A stretch of DNA of 64,000 nucleotides from Alopecurus myosuroides (GCA_028641055.1 CM054062.1:233380376-233444375); one strand, 5' to 3'. Positions 9,208 to 21,600 are shown, counted from the stretch's first letter. The notes: a model not told the origin generated them from the letters alone. Program-made: numbers and translations.

Positions 9208-12200
9208 TATATATGCGTTGGGTCCGGTCCGACCCGGTGACCCACTGGACCGGACCTTGATTTTGTTTCCGCTAGGGTAAAGGGCCGACCCAGCAAAATA
9301 TAGGTCCAACAAGGTTATTACCCCATCGTACCTAGGGTTGAACCGCACCTAAGACACGCACGAACTGGAGGGCGCCGCCGCTATGCCCTCTCGCCGGCCG
9401 CCGCAGAGCCCTCTCGCCGGACACCCTGACTCGTCCCCAACTCCTCCCTGCCTCTACCGAGTGTCTTTGACTCGTCCCCGTCGTCGGCCGCCGTAACCCG
9501 CGCTGTTTCGCGGCGGGAGGTGCTCGCAGAGGGAGAGCGAGCAGAGCTCGTGGAGCACGCCGGCGCCCCTGCCCCCCTATTCCGGTAGAGGCTCTCACAT
9601 GTGCCCTACTGCCCTGTCTCCTCCGTGGTCGTTCTCTGTCCCCTTCGTTCCTGTACTCAAGGTACAATGTTCCGGTAGAAGCTGTTGTGCAAGAATCTTA
9701 CATGTTCAGCTGATGCAATTTCTTATATAAGTAGTGATGTACTAGCAGGTAGCGATTTGGATTAGATAGTCCATGGTTAGATAGCAACTGAGCCGAGCGC
9801 TGATTAGATAGTCCATACCTTCAGTGAATATGAAGTCCAGTAAAGTGCTTGGCTGATGGTTCAGTGACTAGCAAGTTCAGTAAAGTAAGGAATTATATTC
9901 TGCAATTTATCAATGGAAACAACAAGTTGCAGTAGTTTGGAATGATAGAAGTCTGTAGACAATGATGATAATTATTTGTTGCCATTGACAAACAGATACA
10001 GATACCATGCTTCAAAATTTAATTTTGAACTCTATACAAGTTAAAACAAAATTCAGATTTCATATGCATTGAGAGTAGTACTTGATTCTACTAATAAAAT
10101 GAACCAAATTTCTTGTTGCTGCTTCCTTCTTTGCATGTTACTTAATGTCAGATCAGTGAAATTTTCTTAATGCATTATTATTCATAACTTTATTTCTCTC
10201 AGTGCCTCTAAATTATTTGGGACACTTTACCAAAATACTTTTCATAGTTCATATCAATTCTAATTAGATCATAGTTTACAAACATCACAGTTACAGAATT
10301 TATTCAGTTCAAAATTGCAGAGTAACAACAAAGATATAACTGAGTACCAAAGAAATATTAACTATCAAAAATGGTGTTTCTAAAATATAAAAATAATCAT
10401 GCATCTTTTGATCGGTTCATGAAGCAAAGAGTGGAAAACTTATACTTCCAAATAATATACTAGCTGTTTTCAATAATTTCATCAAAGGATTAAGAATTGT
10501 ATCATTAAGTACCTTAGGTCCATGGACGTTTCATCTGAACAACATTTTTTGGGAGGCAGGATATAGTTGGGGGAGTAAACCTGCAGGTACACAGGAACAT
10601 AAATAGTAAGCTCTAGAAGACTCCATAGAAAATTACACATAAAAGTCAGTAACATTTTATTTTCTTTAGCGGTGGAGTTGGACTGAAATCGGAAATGCAA
10701 TGTACTCTATGACGGTAGTCCCGTAACAGAAGCAACAGAAAAATGGACCTGGTTGCAGATTTCACATGTGATGTTCCCCTTCTTGGTTCACCATCTCTGT
10801 ATGCATTTCCTGTAGTCTTAACAACTACAGTACACAACGACAGATTCACAGCTAGCTGCAGTAGCTAGATTATTCAGAGCCAAACTCATTTGTGATCTTG
10901 ATAAGTCTAGAATACATGCTTTGCGTAGTGATCTGTGATTGTATTGAATTCTGAAATCTTGTCAATTTATCAAGTTTGTTCGCTACATGATACTGGACAT
11001 TAATTATTTGTTGTTCCTAAAATAATTGAGCTATTTTCTTTCAAGGCGCTAATATTAGGACAGCTTCCTAGCTTCAATTTCTCAAACTGTAACTGCTCAT
11101 ATTTTTTCTTAAACCTCCAGATGCCAAGTCAATAGCAAGAGCATCAAGATGCCCAAGAAGATGTCCCCACAATTGGAAGCGAGGGTGAAAGGCGCAGTGA
11201 ACAACATGATGGTCCTAAGCAAAAGAAGAAGATTTTTTCTCCAGTTTCGAGGCACCATGTGGTGACTGCTCTGTTGTCAAGGTCCCGGGCTGCACGGGCT
11301 TCTCCAGCTGCAAAGCGAACTTCTCCGGATGCAAAGCGAACTCCTCATGCTGTAATGAGAACCTCTCCGGGTGCAATTCGAACACCCACATTTATCGACA
11401 ACGACTATGGCCCATATTTTGGTGAGCACCCTTGAGGCCTTGAATGATGCTTTAGAATTTTTTTGTGTACTGCCAACTGCTTCCACTTACTGATGCATTT
11501 TATGATATCCATGAAGATGATGCCGAGAACAACTATGTTGAGGACGACGTCGAGGGCGATGAGCAAGATGTCGAGGGCAATGAGCAGGATATCAAGGGCG
11601 ATGAGCATGATGTCGAGGATGATGAGTTTGTTACTGCCAGTGCATCAACTAGAGCTTTGACTTGCAAATTCAGATCTGAAGCTTGGAAGGAGTATGTTCG
11701 AGTCATTGTGAATGGGAAGATTTCAAAAGGGAGGTGCAAGAATTGTGACAAGTCGATCAGTGCGAAATGTGGCGCATGGAACAACGCCTTGTTGAAGCAT
11801 TTGGACAGATGCAAGAAACGTGATGCTGCACTAAGGATTGTCCATGCCCTGAATTCATTGCGCTCTCCAGATGGCCGCGGATTGAAGAATTGGAATTTTG
11901 ACCCCGTGATTGCAAGAAAGGAGCTTGCCCGGATGATTGCCTTACATGGGCTGCCATTTATCCTTGTGGAATACGATGGGTTTCGTAGATTTGTAGCAAG
12001 TCTGAACCCATTGTTCAAGGCGATATCTCGGAAAACCTGCAGAAATGATTGCATTAGAGCATTCAAAGACCAAAAAGTGGAACTACGAGAAATTTTTTAG
12101 GATGCAAACTGCAGGTTTTCACTCACAGCTGACATGTGGACTTCGACTAAAACTCTGGGATATATGTGCATCACATGTCACTACATTACCGCAGATTGGA

Positions 12201-14778
12201 AAGTTCAGAAGTATGTTATCAAGTTTATTGTCGTCGAGTCACCACACAGCGGAATTGCAATGTTTAATGAAGTTCTTGAATGCATCCAAGAATGGAAAAT
12301 TGAGGACAAGATATTTGGGATCACACTAGACAATGCAACAGCTAATGATTCAATGGACTTTGAGTTGAAGCGCAATTTGGTGGACAAAATGGCTCTTCCG
12401 GTGAGTGGAGCATTGCTACACAACCGTTGTGCAGCACATGTCATAAACCTCATTGTTCAAGACGTCTTAGACTATGTGGAGACAATTGTCCACAACATCC
12501 GAGAGAGTTTCAAATATATCAGATCATCTCAGGGTCGGAAGAAAAAAGTTCAAGGATGTGATTATCAAAGATGGCCTCCCTGTTGGTAAGTGGCCCACTA
12601 TGGATACTCCCACCCGTTGGAATTCCACATACTTGATGATTGAGAAGTCCATGGAGTATAGTATAGCATTTAATTCCTTAGAGAAGCAAGATTCAAATTA
12701 TACATTTTCTCTATCTCCGAAGGAGTGGGAAAAGCGGCAATTCTTTGCAAAGTGTTGAAGGTCTTATATGATGCAACCATGATAATATCTGGTACATCAT
12801 ACCCCACATCAAATCTTTACTTCCATGAGATGTGGAAAATAAAAACCACTCTGCATAACAAATCCTCTAATGCTGATCTTGGGCAGATGGTCAATGCCAT
12901 GAAAGGAAGTTCCATAAGTATTGGTTGAGCTCGTACAAGACCCTTGCAATTCCTGTTATAATTGACCCACGGTTAAAGCTGAAGTATGTGGAGTTTCGTC
13001 TCAAACAAGCCTTTATGACTGATCCTCAAATACGTATCAACAAAGTGAAGAAATTGTTTAGAGCCCTGTTCGATGAATATTTCTCTAAACTCAATAATGG
13101 AAACACCACCGTCTCACAGCAAGCAAACAAAGGTCATAGACAAATAGGCACACCAGATGTTGATATGTTTGGTGGCTGGGATAAACATCTCATTGAGCAG
13201 CGGCAAGGTCAGGTAATGGAACTTGATAGGTACTTGAATGAGAGCCCAATTTCGAGATCCGGAGAATTTCACATCCTAAAATGGTGGAGCGCTAATTCTC
13301 CAACCTATCCCACACTCGCTGCCATCGCGCGTGATGTGGTAGCAGTGCCTGCATCTACGGTTGCATCCGAATCTGCTTTCAGTATGGGAGGAAGAACCGT
13401 GAACGACTTCCATAGCAGGTTAAACATCGAGAGTGTTGAGGCCCTTGTCTGTTCGCAGGATTGGTATCGAGGATCGGGTAATGAAACCATTTAGCTCCAT
13501 TATTTCATGCAATTCGATTTGATTGAAACTAATATGTTTTGATTCTTCATTTCAGCTTCTGACTCGTGCTTGAGCGCAATTACTGATCTTGTTGACATAC
13601 AAGATGCTGAAGTTGACTCCCCGTTGGAAGCAAAACCCACATGTATATGTATCTCGTCCCTGTTAATACTTGCTAACTTCTTTTCATACCGCTCATACTA
13701 GTTCAGGACTTGCCAACTGTTTTGTATAGATGTACAGATATGCAGTTTGATATCTATGGAATAGCATCTACAATTTGATATCTGTGGAATAGCATCTGCA
13801 ACTCTGTTAAATGCTATTGCTTTACTTACCTAGTTGCATCCAGATAGATTGCATGGAAAGCACATCTCCTTTATTAATGTTCTTTTCTTCTCTTCTTTAC
13901 AGAATAAGTAGATGAAAATATTTGTTGTGATTGTTGTTGCTGTGTGAAAAGATGCCAAGGATTTTTTGTTGCTGTGATTGTCAAAATGGCAAGATTTGGC
14001 AAGTGATAATGTAAGCAGCTGAGCACTTCTGCAAAGGAACTTGTAAATTTGATGGATATTTCTGATCTCTGTATGTATCGCAGTGATTAGAACCATGGTT
14101 ATCTGCTTCAGTACTTGCGCAATGCAAAATCTGCTAGGATAGAGAGCAATTATCCCAGATCAGAATCTTTAAGCTGATTGATTTAACCATATTACTTGGA
14201 GACAACTGTGACAAATTATGCACCTGCAAAACGTTGTTGAATCTATATTTATATTATGGGCCTGAAATTTGTTGTCTTGTCAGGTTACCTTGTAGCAGTG
14301 AAATTCTCTGTATTTGATTGTATTCTGTGTATTCGTGTTGTTAAGATACGAACTGATGCAGGCTCATATCCATATTACGATAACGACTTCTATTCATTTC
14401 ATGTTACTTAACAGATAGAGCCTAGCATGACCTTTCGTACATTCATTTGCTCATTTTCTTGGAATGATCCATCCTGGCCACTGGTTCCTACTCCCACACT
14501 CTTTACAGAATAAGTTGATGGTATGCAGGGCACATGTTGTATAACTTATTATCCTGATGCGTCTAGTGGTCAAATACAGTACCGGAATACAGGTGAGGGA
14601 GCACGGAAGAAATCTTGATGTACCCTGTGTTGTAGAAATTTGCAGTAAATGGTCCGAACCTGGGATTACCCGGACCGGACCTGGCAGTGGTGGGGTGCAA
14701 ACCTTATCCTGCCTTTTGTTTACAAGGTTCGGTGGTCCAATAACTGGTCCAACCCGGACCGGACCTAGCCCATCTTGA
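9208..14778 (+). mobile_element. hAT DNA transposon in the Gypsy-3 integrase gene
   Basis: The element is 5,571 bp, flanked by a perfect 8-bp duplication CCCATGGG (9200-9207 and 14779-14786), the hallmark length for hAT. Removing the element and one copy restores the integrase frame. The ends form imperfect inverted repeats sharing GGTCCGGTCCG (about 9221-9231 and inverted near 14755-14765), with more GGACCGG/CCGGTCC subterminal repeats at both ends. The coding region is 11121 to about 13670 on the plus strand; 9209-11120 and 13680-14740 appear non-coding, apart from a GC-rich stretch at 9350-9620 that may be a promoter or first exon. Confidence 0.92.
11121..13670 (+). pseudogene. hAT transposase (BED zinc finger, RICESLEEPER-like), disrupted
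   Basis: The transposase would cut and paste the element. An early exon (11121-11421, ending at GT) has a stop at codon 5 and basic/Ser-Pro repeats. From 11465 follow an acidic repeat tract, a BED-type zinc finger (CKNC ... H ... C, 11640-11820), the catalytic core with LTADMWTS and GITLDNATAND (first and second Asp), and the C-terminal dimerisation domain with PASTVASESAFS (catalytic Glu) near 13350. A GT-AG intron is plausible at 13478-13555, followed by a short acidic tail. Frameshifts occur near 12096 (poly-T), 12540, 12740 and 12905, so it cannot make a full protein. Related genes are known as RICESLEEPER/Daysleeper-like; here it sits between hAT termini, so it is a TE gene, not a domesticated copy. 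Confidence 0.9.
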
Positions 14779-14786
14779 CCCATGGG

Positions 14787-15440
14787 ATTTTTATAAGCAG
14801 TTCTATAAGCCCACAGAGCATCATTTAATTTCTTAGCCCGATTTTTTTAGATTTGTTAACAGTCTTTTGCAAGATAGATTTGATTTCTCTATTTGATAAG
14901 TCTACTTGCCCACTAGTTTGAGGATGATAAGGTGTGGCAATTATATGATTAACATAAAATTTAGAAAGGGTTTTTCTAAAACCAACATGAATAAAATGAG
15001 AACCCCCATCAGTCATAAGATATCTAGGCACACCAAACCTAGGAAAATAATGTCTTTAAGCATTTTTAATGAGGTTTCACCATCAACACTTTTAGTAGGT
15101 ATAGCCCCTACCCGTTTAGTAACATAATCAACAGCAAAAACAATATGAGTGTATCCTTGTGAAGGAGGGAAACGACCCATAAGGTCAAAACCCTAGCAAT
15201 CAAACGGTTCAATAACAAGAGAATAATTCATAGGCATTTCATTACATCTAGAAATATTTCCAACCCTTTAACATTGATCACAAGATAAAATAAACTTTAT
15301 AGCATCTTTAAAGAGAGTAGGCCAATAAAAACCTGATTTTAGAACCTTATGTGCAGTTCTATCTCCAGCGTGATGTCCTCCATAAGCACTACTATGACAT
15401 TTTCTCAATATCTCTTGTTGTTCATTCTCAGGAACACATC
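14787..15440 (-). pseudogene. Gypsy-3 integrase N-terminal and catalytic region
   Basis: Reading on the minus strand from about 15440: a zinc-binding part (HHAGDRTAHKVLKSGFYWP ... CDQC), the core FDLMGRFPPSQGYTHIVFAV, then TDGGSHF and [17 protein letters not shown]. These are the DD(35)E positions of a gypsy integrase. The third acidic residue, normally Glu in GQVELSNREIK, is Asp here. There are in-frame stops just after CDQC (near 15270) and before the FDLMGRF block (near 15195), and a frameshift near 14825-14860. The enzyme is therefore dead. It continues C-terminally at 8677-9207 across the hAT. Confidence 0.85.
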
Positions 15441-15441
15441 T

Positions 15442-16265
15442 TCACATAATACCATCAACACCTTCTTTATATAAGTGTGTGTCCTCCCAAAAATAATTCC
15501 TCAAATCATAGAAGAATTTTCTTCTTTGCTGAGCCGTAAAGGTTGGAGGCAAATACTTGGAAACAATAAAGTTAGCATAATCAGCATACAATGGACTCTC
15601 TTGAGAGCTCACTTTTATTGCAGCTAACTGTTCATTAGCAAAACTATCATTAACAGGAATAGGGTCATCAGGGATGTTTTCTAATCTAGACAAATTATTA
15701 GCAACAGGATTTTCAGCACCCTTCCTATCCACAATATGTAAATCAAATTCTTGTAAAAGAAGCACCCATCTAATAAGCCTAGGCTTAGCATCTTTCTTTT
15801 CTATAAGGTACTTAATAGTAGCATGATCATATGAATAGTAAATTTAAAATCAACAATATACTACCTAAATTTATCATAAGCAAAAACTACAGCTCGGAAT
15901 TCTTTTTCAGTGGTAGCATAATTCTTTTGAGCAACATCAAGAGTTTTACTAGCATAATGAATAACATTTAACTTCTTATCTATCCATTGTCCAAGAACAG
16001 CACCTATAACATAATCACTAGCATCACACATAATTTCAAATGGTAATTTCCAATCAGGTGGTTGAACAATAGGGGCAAGTATTAAAGCCTTCTTTAAAAT
16101 TTCAAAAGCTTTTCTACAATCTTCATAAAAAACAAAAGGTACATCCTTTTGAAGAAGATTAGTAAGAGGCTTTGATATTTTAGAGAAATATTTAATAAAC
16201 CTTCTATAGAAACCAGTATGACCAAGAATACTACGAGTAACTTTGACATCCCTGGGACAACGCAT
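15442..16265 (-). pseudogene. Gypsy-3 RNase H and RT thumb region
   Basis: Two minus-strand open stretches. 15861-16265 carries GHTGFYRRFIKYFSKISKPLTNLL, the usual end of a gypsy RT, followed by the RNase H start FEIMCDASDYVIGAVLGQ (catalytic Asp in CDAS) and TTEKEFRAVVFA (catalytic Glu). 15442-15765 carries the later RNase H part, [23 protein letters not shown] (the Asp of the usual VADHLSR is Asn here), and the linker to integrase. The two are separated by stops or slips around 15766-15860. RNase H degrades the RNA strand after reverse transcription. Position between RT and integrase is normal for Ty3/gypsy. Confidence 0.85.
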
Positions 16266-16690
16266 TTTCTCAGTAACTTCAACTTTAGCTCTATCAACTT
16301 CAATACCTCTTTCAGAAATTTTATGTCCAAGAACAATTCATTCATTAACCATAAAATGGCATTTCTCCCAATTAAGAACAAGATTAGTCTCCTCACATCT
16401 TTGCAAAACTTTATCAAGATTCCGCAAACAATTATCAAAAGAAGTTCCATAGACAGAGAAATCATAAATGAAGACTTCCACAATTTCTTCACAAAAACCA
16501 TGAAAGATAGCAGACATGCATCTTTGAAAAGTAGCAGGAGCATTACATAAACCAAAAGGCATACGTCTATGAGCATAGGTTCCATAAGGACAAGTGAAAG
16601 TTGTTTTCTCTTGATCAAGCTTTCTAACAGCAATTTGAGAAAACCCACAATAACCATCAAGAAAGCAAAAAAGAGTTTTCTTAGACAAAC
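16266..16690 (-). pseudogene. Gypsy-3 reverse transcriptase, part 2
   Basis: The minus strand from 16690 reads SKKTLFCFLDGYCGFSQIAV (catalytic Asp in FLDGY), then TFTCPYGTYAHRRMPFGLCNAPATFQRCM (standard gypsy RT motifs) and EVFIYDFSVYG. The family motif at the last site is normally IDDFSVYG; here the first catalytic Asp is Tyr, so polymerase activity should be lost. The N-terminal half lies beyond Gypsy-4 at 42706-43288 and joins in frame (IDQMLETL to SKKT). Confidence 0.88.
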
Positions 16691-17220
16691 TGTCAAGACA
16701 TCGTAGTAGAATTCATAGATGGGGGTGCCATGAGAATAATGGTAGAGACATGGGGGGACATGCTAGTATGATAACCAGGAACACCTATTTTACTCAGGTT
16801 CGGTACGTCGCAACTAGGCGGCGTTCCTACTCCTGCAATCTCACTAAATGAAGGCTGAAGCCCGAAGTATACAAAGTACAATGTGACTAGGGTTTCGCTA
16901 ACTCGGCGAGGATCAACTTTTCGGTGAGTTAGCTTCTAGCTAATTCTCTGTCCTTCTTCTCTCCCGTCCGGCTTTATATAGATAGTCGGGTTAGGGCTTA
17001 CAGGAAGGAAACCTAGAAGACTACGGTAAGTATCTAACTTGGAAAGCAGGAATCCTCCTTCTACTCCAAGCCGCACCACTTGGGCCGTTGTCCGGGTTCT
17101 TCTAGAATCCGGCTTCTGTGCGTCAGATTACTGGGCCTCCTAATGGACTGTGATCCATTACTAATCAGGCCACCCTGGTAATCCGGATCTTTAGGACCCC
17201 TAATCTGTATATATCCGACA
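16691..17220 (-). repeat. 3' LTR of Gypsy-4
   Basis: 530 bp, from TGTCAAGACATCG to TATATCCGACA on the plus strand. It lacks about 14 bases present near the ends of the other two LTRs (GACAATGCCGGATATA block). A TATA box (CTATATAAAG, minus strand) lies near 16973-16982. The three LTRs differ by roughly 7-10% from each other by eye over the first 250 bases. Confidence 0.88.
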
Positions 17221-17232
17221 GTATCCCCCAAG
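17221..17232 (-). other. Polypurine tract of Gypsy-4
   Basis: The minus strand reads CTTGGGGGATAC directly before the LTR's TGTCGG start. This is the expected plus-strand DNA primer and confirms that the element runs on the minus strand. Confidence 0.75.
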
Positions 17233-17402
17233 AAGGATTGAGACTTCATTCTGCCACCTTTCGTCAATTTGCATTCCTTTCCGAGAAATGTTGGTGCTTT
17301 GTCTTGATTCTTCTTTTTCCCAAATCATGCTCAACGCGAAACTCAGATTTTGTCAAAATCCGCCTTTTTTCTTCCACGAGCCTTCGTGGAGAAGGAACTT
17401 CA

Positions 17403-17410
17403 TGACGTCA
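17403..17410 (+). promoter_or_regulatory. Palindromic TGACGTCA (bZIP-type) site upstream of the antisense gene
   Basis: A perfect TGACGTCA lies about 205 bases upstream of the TATA box at 17608. ACGT-core palindromes of this kind bind plant bZIP factors. A related GTGACATCATGA lies just after it (about 17424-17436). Confidence 0.4.
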
Positions 17411-17607
17411 GCGATGAAATCGTGGTGACATCATGAACGTTTGGGTTCAGTGTGAAACCCTGAAACGTATCTCTGACAGATTCTCGCGGGAAACGAGGAG
17501 ATAACAATTATCACCCCGTCCCCTCATTTCTCGATTTTTCGGACCTACACGCGTCAATGATCCAACGGTCAAAATAGCCGTTGTGGCGCATCTCAACGCA
17601 TTTCCGG

Positions 17608-17617
17608 CTATAAATAG
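17608..17617 (+). promoter_or_regulatory. TATA box of the antisense gene in Gypsy-4
   Basis: CTATAAATAG on the plus strand, a close match to the plant TATA consensus. The first ATG downstream is at 17784, with none between, so a transcript starting about 30 bases after the box would use that ATG. It lies outside the LTR, so the gene seems to have its own promoter. Confidence 0.6.
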
Positions 17618-17783
17618 TCGCCTCGGTCCCTCTGGGTTGCCTTTCTGCTTTCTTTTCCTCTTCTAGCCCCCAAGCTCCATTGCCACCGAGCTCGGGCTTC
17701 CAAGAGTGAGCAGAGAACGTGCAACAACACCTTCCCTAGAAAAAACCATCGGAGGATCCGGATCCTTGTCGTGCCGCCCGAAC

Positions 17784-18609
17784 ATGACCACCGGAGGATC
17801 ACCCCGCGCTACGGAGGAGAGCTCCGTCGCCCACGACATAGACAACAGCATCAACGACATAGATCCACAACTGGACTCTCCCGGCTGCGCCACCGCGAGC
17901 GCGCCGGAGGGAAACGCCGGCAACTTGGCCCGCGAGGATCCTCCTCCCGCGGCCGAGAACGCGCCGTCGTAGTCTACCGTGCCAACTCCACCTCTCACCA
18001 CCGAGCCAGCGGAAGAAAAACTCTCTCGCGGTGGTGAGGAGCTTGCCGCCGCGGGCGCCGTCGGAGCGGAAGAAGACACGGAAGAAAATTCCGGGAACTG
18101 GAGCCACTGCAATGTGGTTCCGTCCCTTCTTCCGACAATGGAGAAGGAAGGGCTCATCCAGAAGGGAAATGGCGGTACGAGGCGGACGACTCCGAGCCAT
18201 CGCCGAAAGCCGGAGAAAGGGTTCTCCTCACCTCTCACATTAGTAGAGGTATGGGATTTCCACCTTCTGCCTTCTTCCTCCAAGTCCTGAACCATTACAA
18301 CATCCAACCTCATAACCTTCCACCCAACTCCATTCTTTATTTAGTCGGGTTCCAGACCCTCTTTGAAGGGTATCTAGGAAGAGAACCTAGGATAGATTTC
18401 TGGCAGTATTGCTTTGGGGTGAAGCGTAACCCCTCTGAGGGCGATCTCCCTACCTGTGGGACCATCTCCTTCACCCTTCGTAGGTTTAGGGAGGATTGGT
18501 TTCCGAAAATCAAAACCTTGGAATCCGTCAAATTTTGGACGGGTTCCTTCTTCTATCATGAAGATGTCCCGTATCCTGGAAAGGATACGGGAATTCCACC
18601 TTTCGTCAA
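17784..18609 (+). pseudogene. Antisense gene of Gypsy-4, 5' part (Transposase_28-like domain)
   Basis: It starts at the first ATG after the TATA box and encodes an acidic, Ala/Pro-rich N-terminus. A TAG at 17970 interrupts it in frame, and the frame slips near 18250-18290. The following block (to 18609) contains MGFPPSAFFLQVLNHYNIQPH, LPPNSILYLVGFQTLFEGYLG and FREDWFPKI. It resembles the plant 'putative gypsy type transposon' family (PF04195, Transposase_28), from memory. Function is unknown. Such ORFs are known in Tat-lineage elements such as Grande and Retand, antisense to gag-pol. Gypsy-5 is inserted after PPFVN at 18609; the gene resumes at 29534. Confidence 0.7.
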
Positions 18610-21600
18610 TGTCACGACCCCGTACCCAAAGATATACATACTGTTATGTGCTCCTAGCCATGGACTCACAAGGGCTTCAGGGTTACCAGCCCCGGCCGCA
18701 ACAAACAACGACAGGCAGACTGGATTCATCGGCACGTAGTCCGGATCCCCAGCCTACTACTCCTTGTATCCATGCTAGTCATAACCAACTATGCATATCA
18801 AAGCGTCCACGAATCGAATGAAACTGGACGAAACGGGACCAAATCTATACAGAGATGCTATGTGTCTAGAAAGTGCAACAACAATCAAGGGTTACTGGGG
18901 TTACCTCGCCCCAGGCCGAATCACATCGGCAGGCGGGCTCGGACATGGATCATCGGCTCCGCAACCCCTCGACTGCGAAAACTATGCAGGCATAGCCAAA
19001 ACTGTATAACAATGAGCTCGAAACCAACAACCGATCAAAGCAGTACTCTAGACATGAAACTTTATTAAACAGGTGTTACTAGAGCATAGCTTTACAAACA
19101 GAGGTCACATGACCCAACATTACACCAGACAACGGAAGGCAAATTATGTTGCTAATCAACAAGAACCAAAAAGGCCTAAGAGGCCGCAACATAAGGCGAC
19201 GTCCCAGCCCATAGATTCCAGGCTGCTACCTGGGAACCCCAAACTACTCGTCGATGTCCACGTTGAACCACCACTGAAGTGACGAACTACACCTGAACCA
19301 AAATTAAGCAAACCTGAGTACGGGAGGTACTCAACAAGACTTAGTTAACCTATTATATATCTGCTGGTTTTATAAAGGGTTTTATGAAGGCCGTTTTGCG
19401 TAAAGCGATCTTTATTTTCCAAGTCGAGGAAGAATAGCACGTCTCATAGAATGTTTTCAAAACAGATGAGAATCTCACTACGGTAATCATCATCTTTTGA
19501 ATCCACCAACATCAATTCCCAGCATCTCACATGCTACAAGGATCACCCCTCTCGGCATCTCCGAGGAGGCACCCTTCAAACATAGACTCCATGCTTTCTC
19601 AACATATTTTACGTCACGTCAGGTTGTCTATGGTCTTTGCCTTCACCAAGTCGTCCTTAACAGTGGACACGGCTTTTCGAAAAGATTGCCCTGCAGGGAT
19701 GTACACTTTACCCACACGTACCATCCGACTCTTAGCGCCACATGTACGTTCTTCCATGGAACGCGGCAGAGGGTGGCTGGCCACGACCTTTACCTTACCC
19801 GACCCTATCCATGAGTCAACCCAAGAAAGGGCCATCCCTTCAACCTGGAGTTGGCCATCCTCCTGACGGCACCTGTCTCTGTGAGGCGGGGTCAAGATCC
19901 GTGTACGTCCATCACTTGGCCCCGGTCACGCCCTAGCAGAGCATTTTGTTTTCAAAACCGTTTAAAAGGTTTTATTTGCGGTGCCGAATGGAAATCTCAA
20001 ACTACGTGACTCATGGATCTGGCCAAACAAGTTAGTTGGTCGAGCGTGGTTACTTAGACCCCGCGTGTGGTTGCACGCTCAGTCTTGGCTTCCGCTCGAG
20101 ACCTCAATCCTAGGGTTGGCGAGTATAGGACGAACAACCACTTTCCAAGTGGCCTCCCATACCAGCCTTAGTCAAGTTATCCACACAAAGCTCATCTCAC
20201 CACGTCATCATATCATACTAGGTTATCGCATCTCTGATTCATAAACCGGATGGAGCAGAGGTAACAAACATGTATGACTAAGCAAAGCAGATATGAGGCT
20301 CTGGCGATGCGCACAAGCAAATCTATGGCGGCTAGGAGCAGTGGATCGGGATATTGAGGCAATGCAGTATATAGGTGATCTACATCTACTAGCATCAGAT
20401 ATTTTGGAATCGAATGCAAAGTACGAGAATCAAATGTTGTTCGAAAACGTATATGAGCAGATAAGAGGTTATGCTTGCCTTGGTTATAAGAAAACCAGAT
20501 AAAGTCTTCTGGAATAAGTGCTTGACTTGTCGGTTAAGATCAAGTATTCATCATTGGACTGTTGGCCTTCTCTTCGGAGTCACTTTCTACCGAGGGGAAA
20601 ACAACACCGAAAAGAAGAACAACAATCAAACATGGCATCGATGCAATGCACAACATGTATGCATGATCAAGTTAATGCACTGAAGTAAAGCCCTAAACAT
20701 GCTTGTTGGATTACTAGGGTTCATATGACAGTTAGGCATTTTTACTGAATTTATCCCTGAATAGACCCCGAAGGGCAATTCGGGTGATTCTGAAAGTGAG
20801 TACAATTTTAAAATATCAAATGGGTTTGAAAACATCATAAGTATATTCCATTTTTCATTTTGAGCATTTTGGTATATAACTTTTAATTTTCTAATTTTAG
20901 TGAATAAAAACTTATTTTTCTATTTTTAAAATGAATTAACAACATTTAATAAATGCTCATTTTTGGGACTTTCTCAAACATGTGTGGAAATGACATATTT
21001 GGAAAGAGTACATTTTTCTGAACAACTCCATACCTTCCTTTTATTTTTCTGGGTAATATTTTAATAGTTATTGATTTTACAAAATAAACCATTTTTCTGG
21101 AAATAAGAAAAACTGGATTTGTGACATCAGGCTGACGTCGAGATGACGTCATCAATGGCCAGAAAGGCTCTGGCTTGGCTCAATCCTAGGATTCAGCGCG
21201 CCATCGAGAAATCGAAAGCCACCATGGGACAGAGGAGACGACGACGAGTTGGAGGGTGGTGGCGGAACGACCAAATGGTCGCCGGAGCTTCGCCGGCGGC
21301 GACCTTCCGCGGCGGCGGATGGCGGGGCACGACGGGGAGAGGAACCAGAGGGGTAGGGGGAAGGGCGGGAGCACCTACGTTCTCAGGAGCTCACCTTGAA
21401 GGTGTTGAGGCAGGTGGAGAGGGCGGAGGAGGTCGAGAAAGGTGGCAATGGCACACGGCGGCGCTCGGACGGCCGCGAGGAAGACGGCGCGATTCCGTCG
21501 ATTCCGAACATCCCGGATGCTCATCTCGCTCGTGGAGGACGAGTGGAACACGGCGGAGCTTCTGGAAGTCTCATCTCCGCGGCAGGGGGCGCGTAACGGC

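Noticed and set aside
11533..12066. A 177-codon minus-strand ORF
   Set aside because: It is the reverse-strand shadow of the hAT acidic tract and BED finger.
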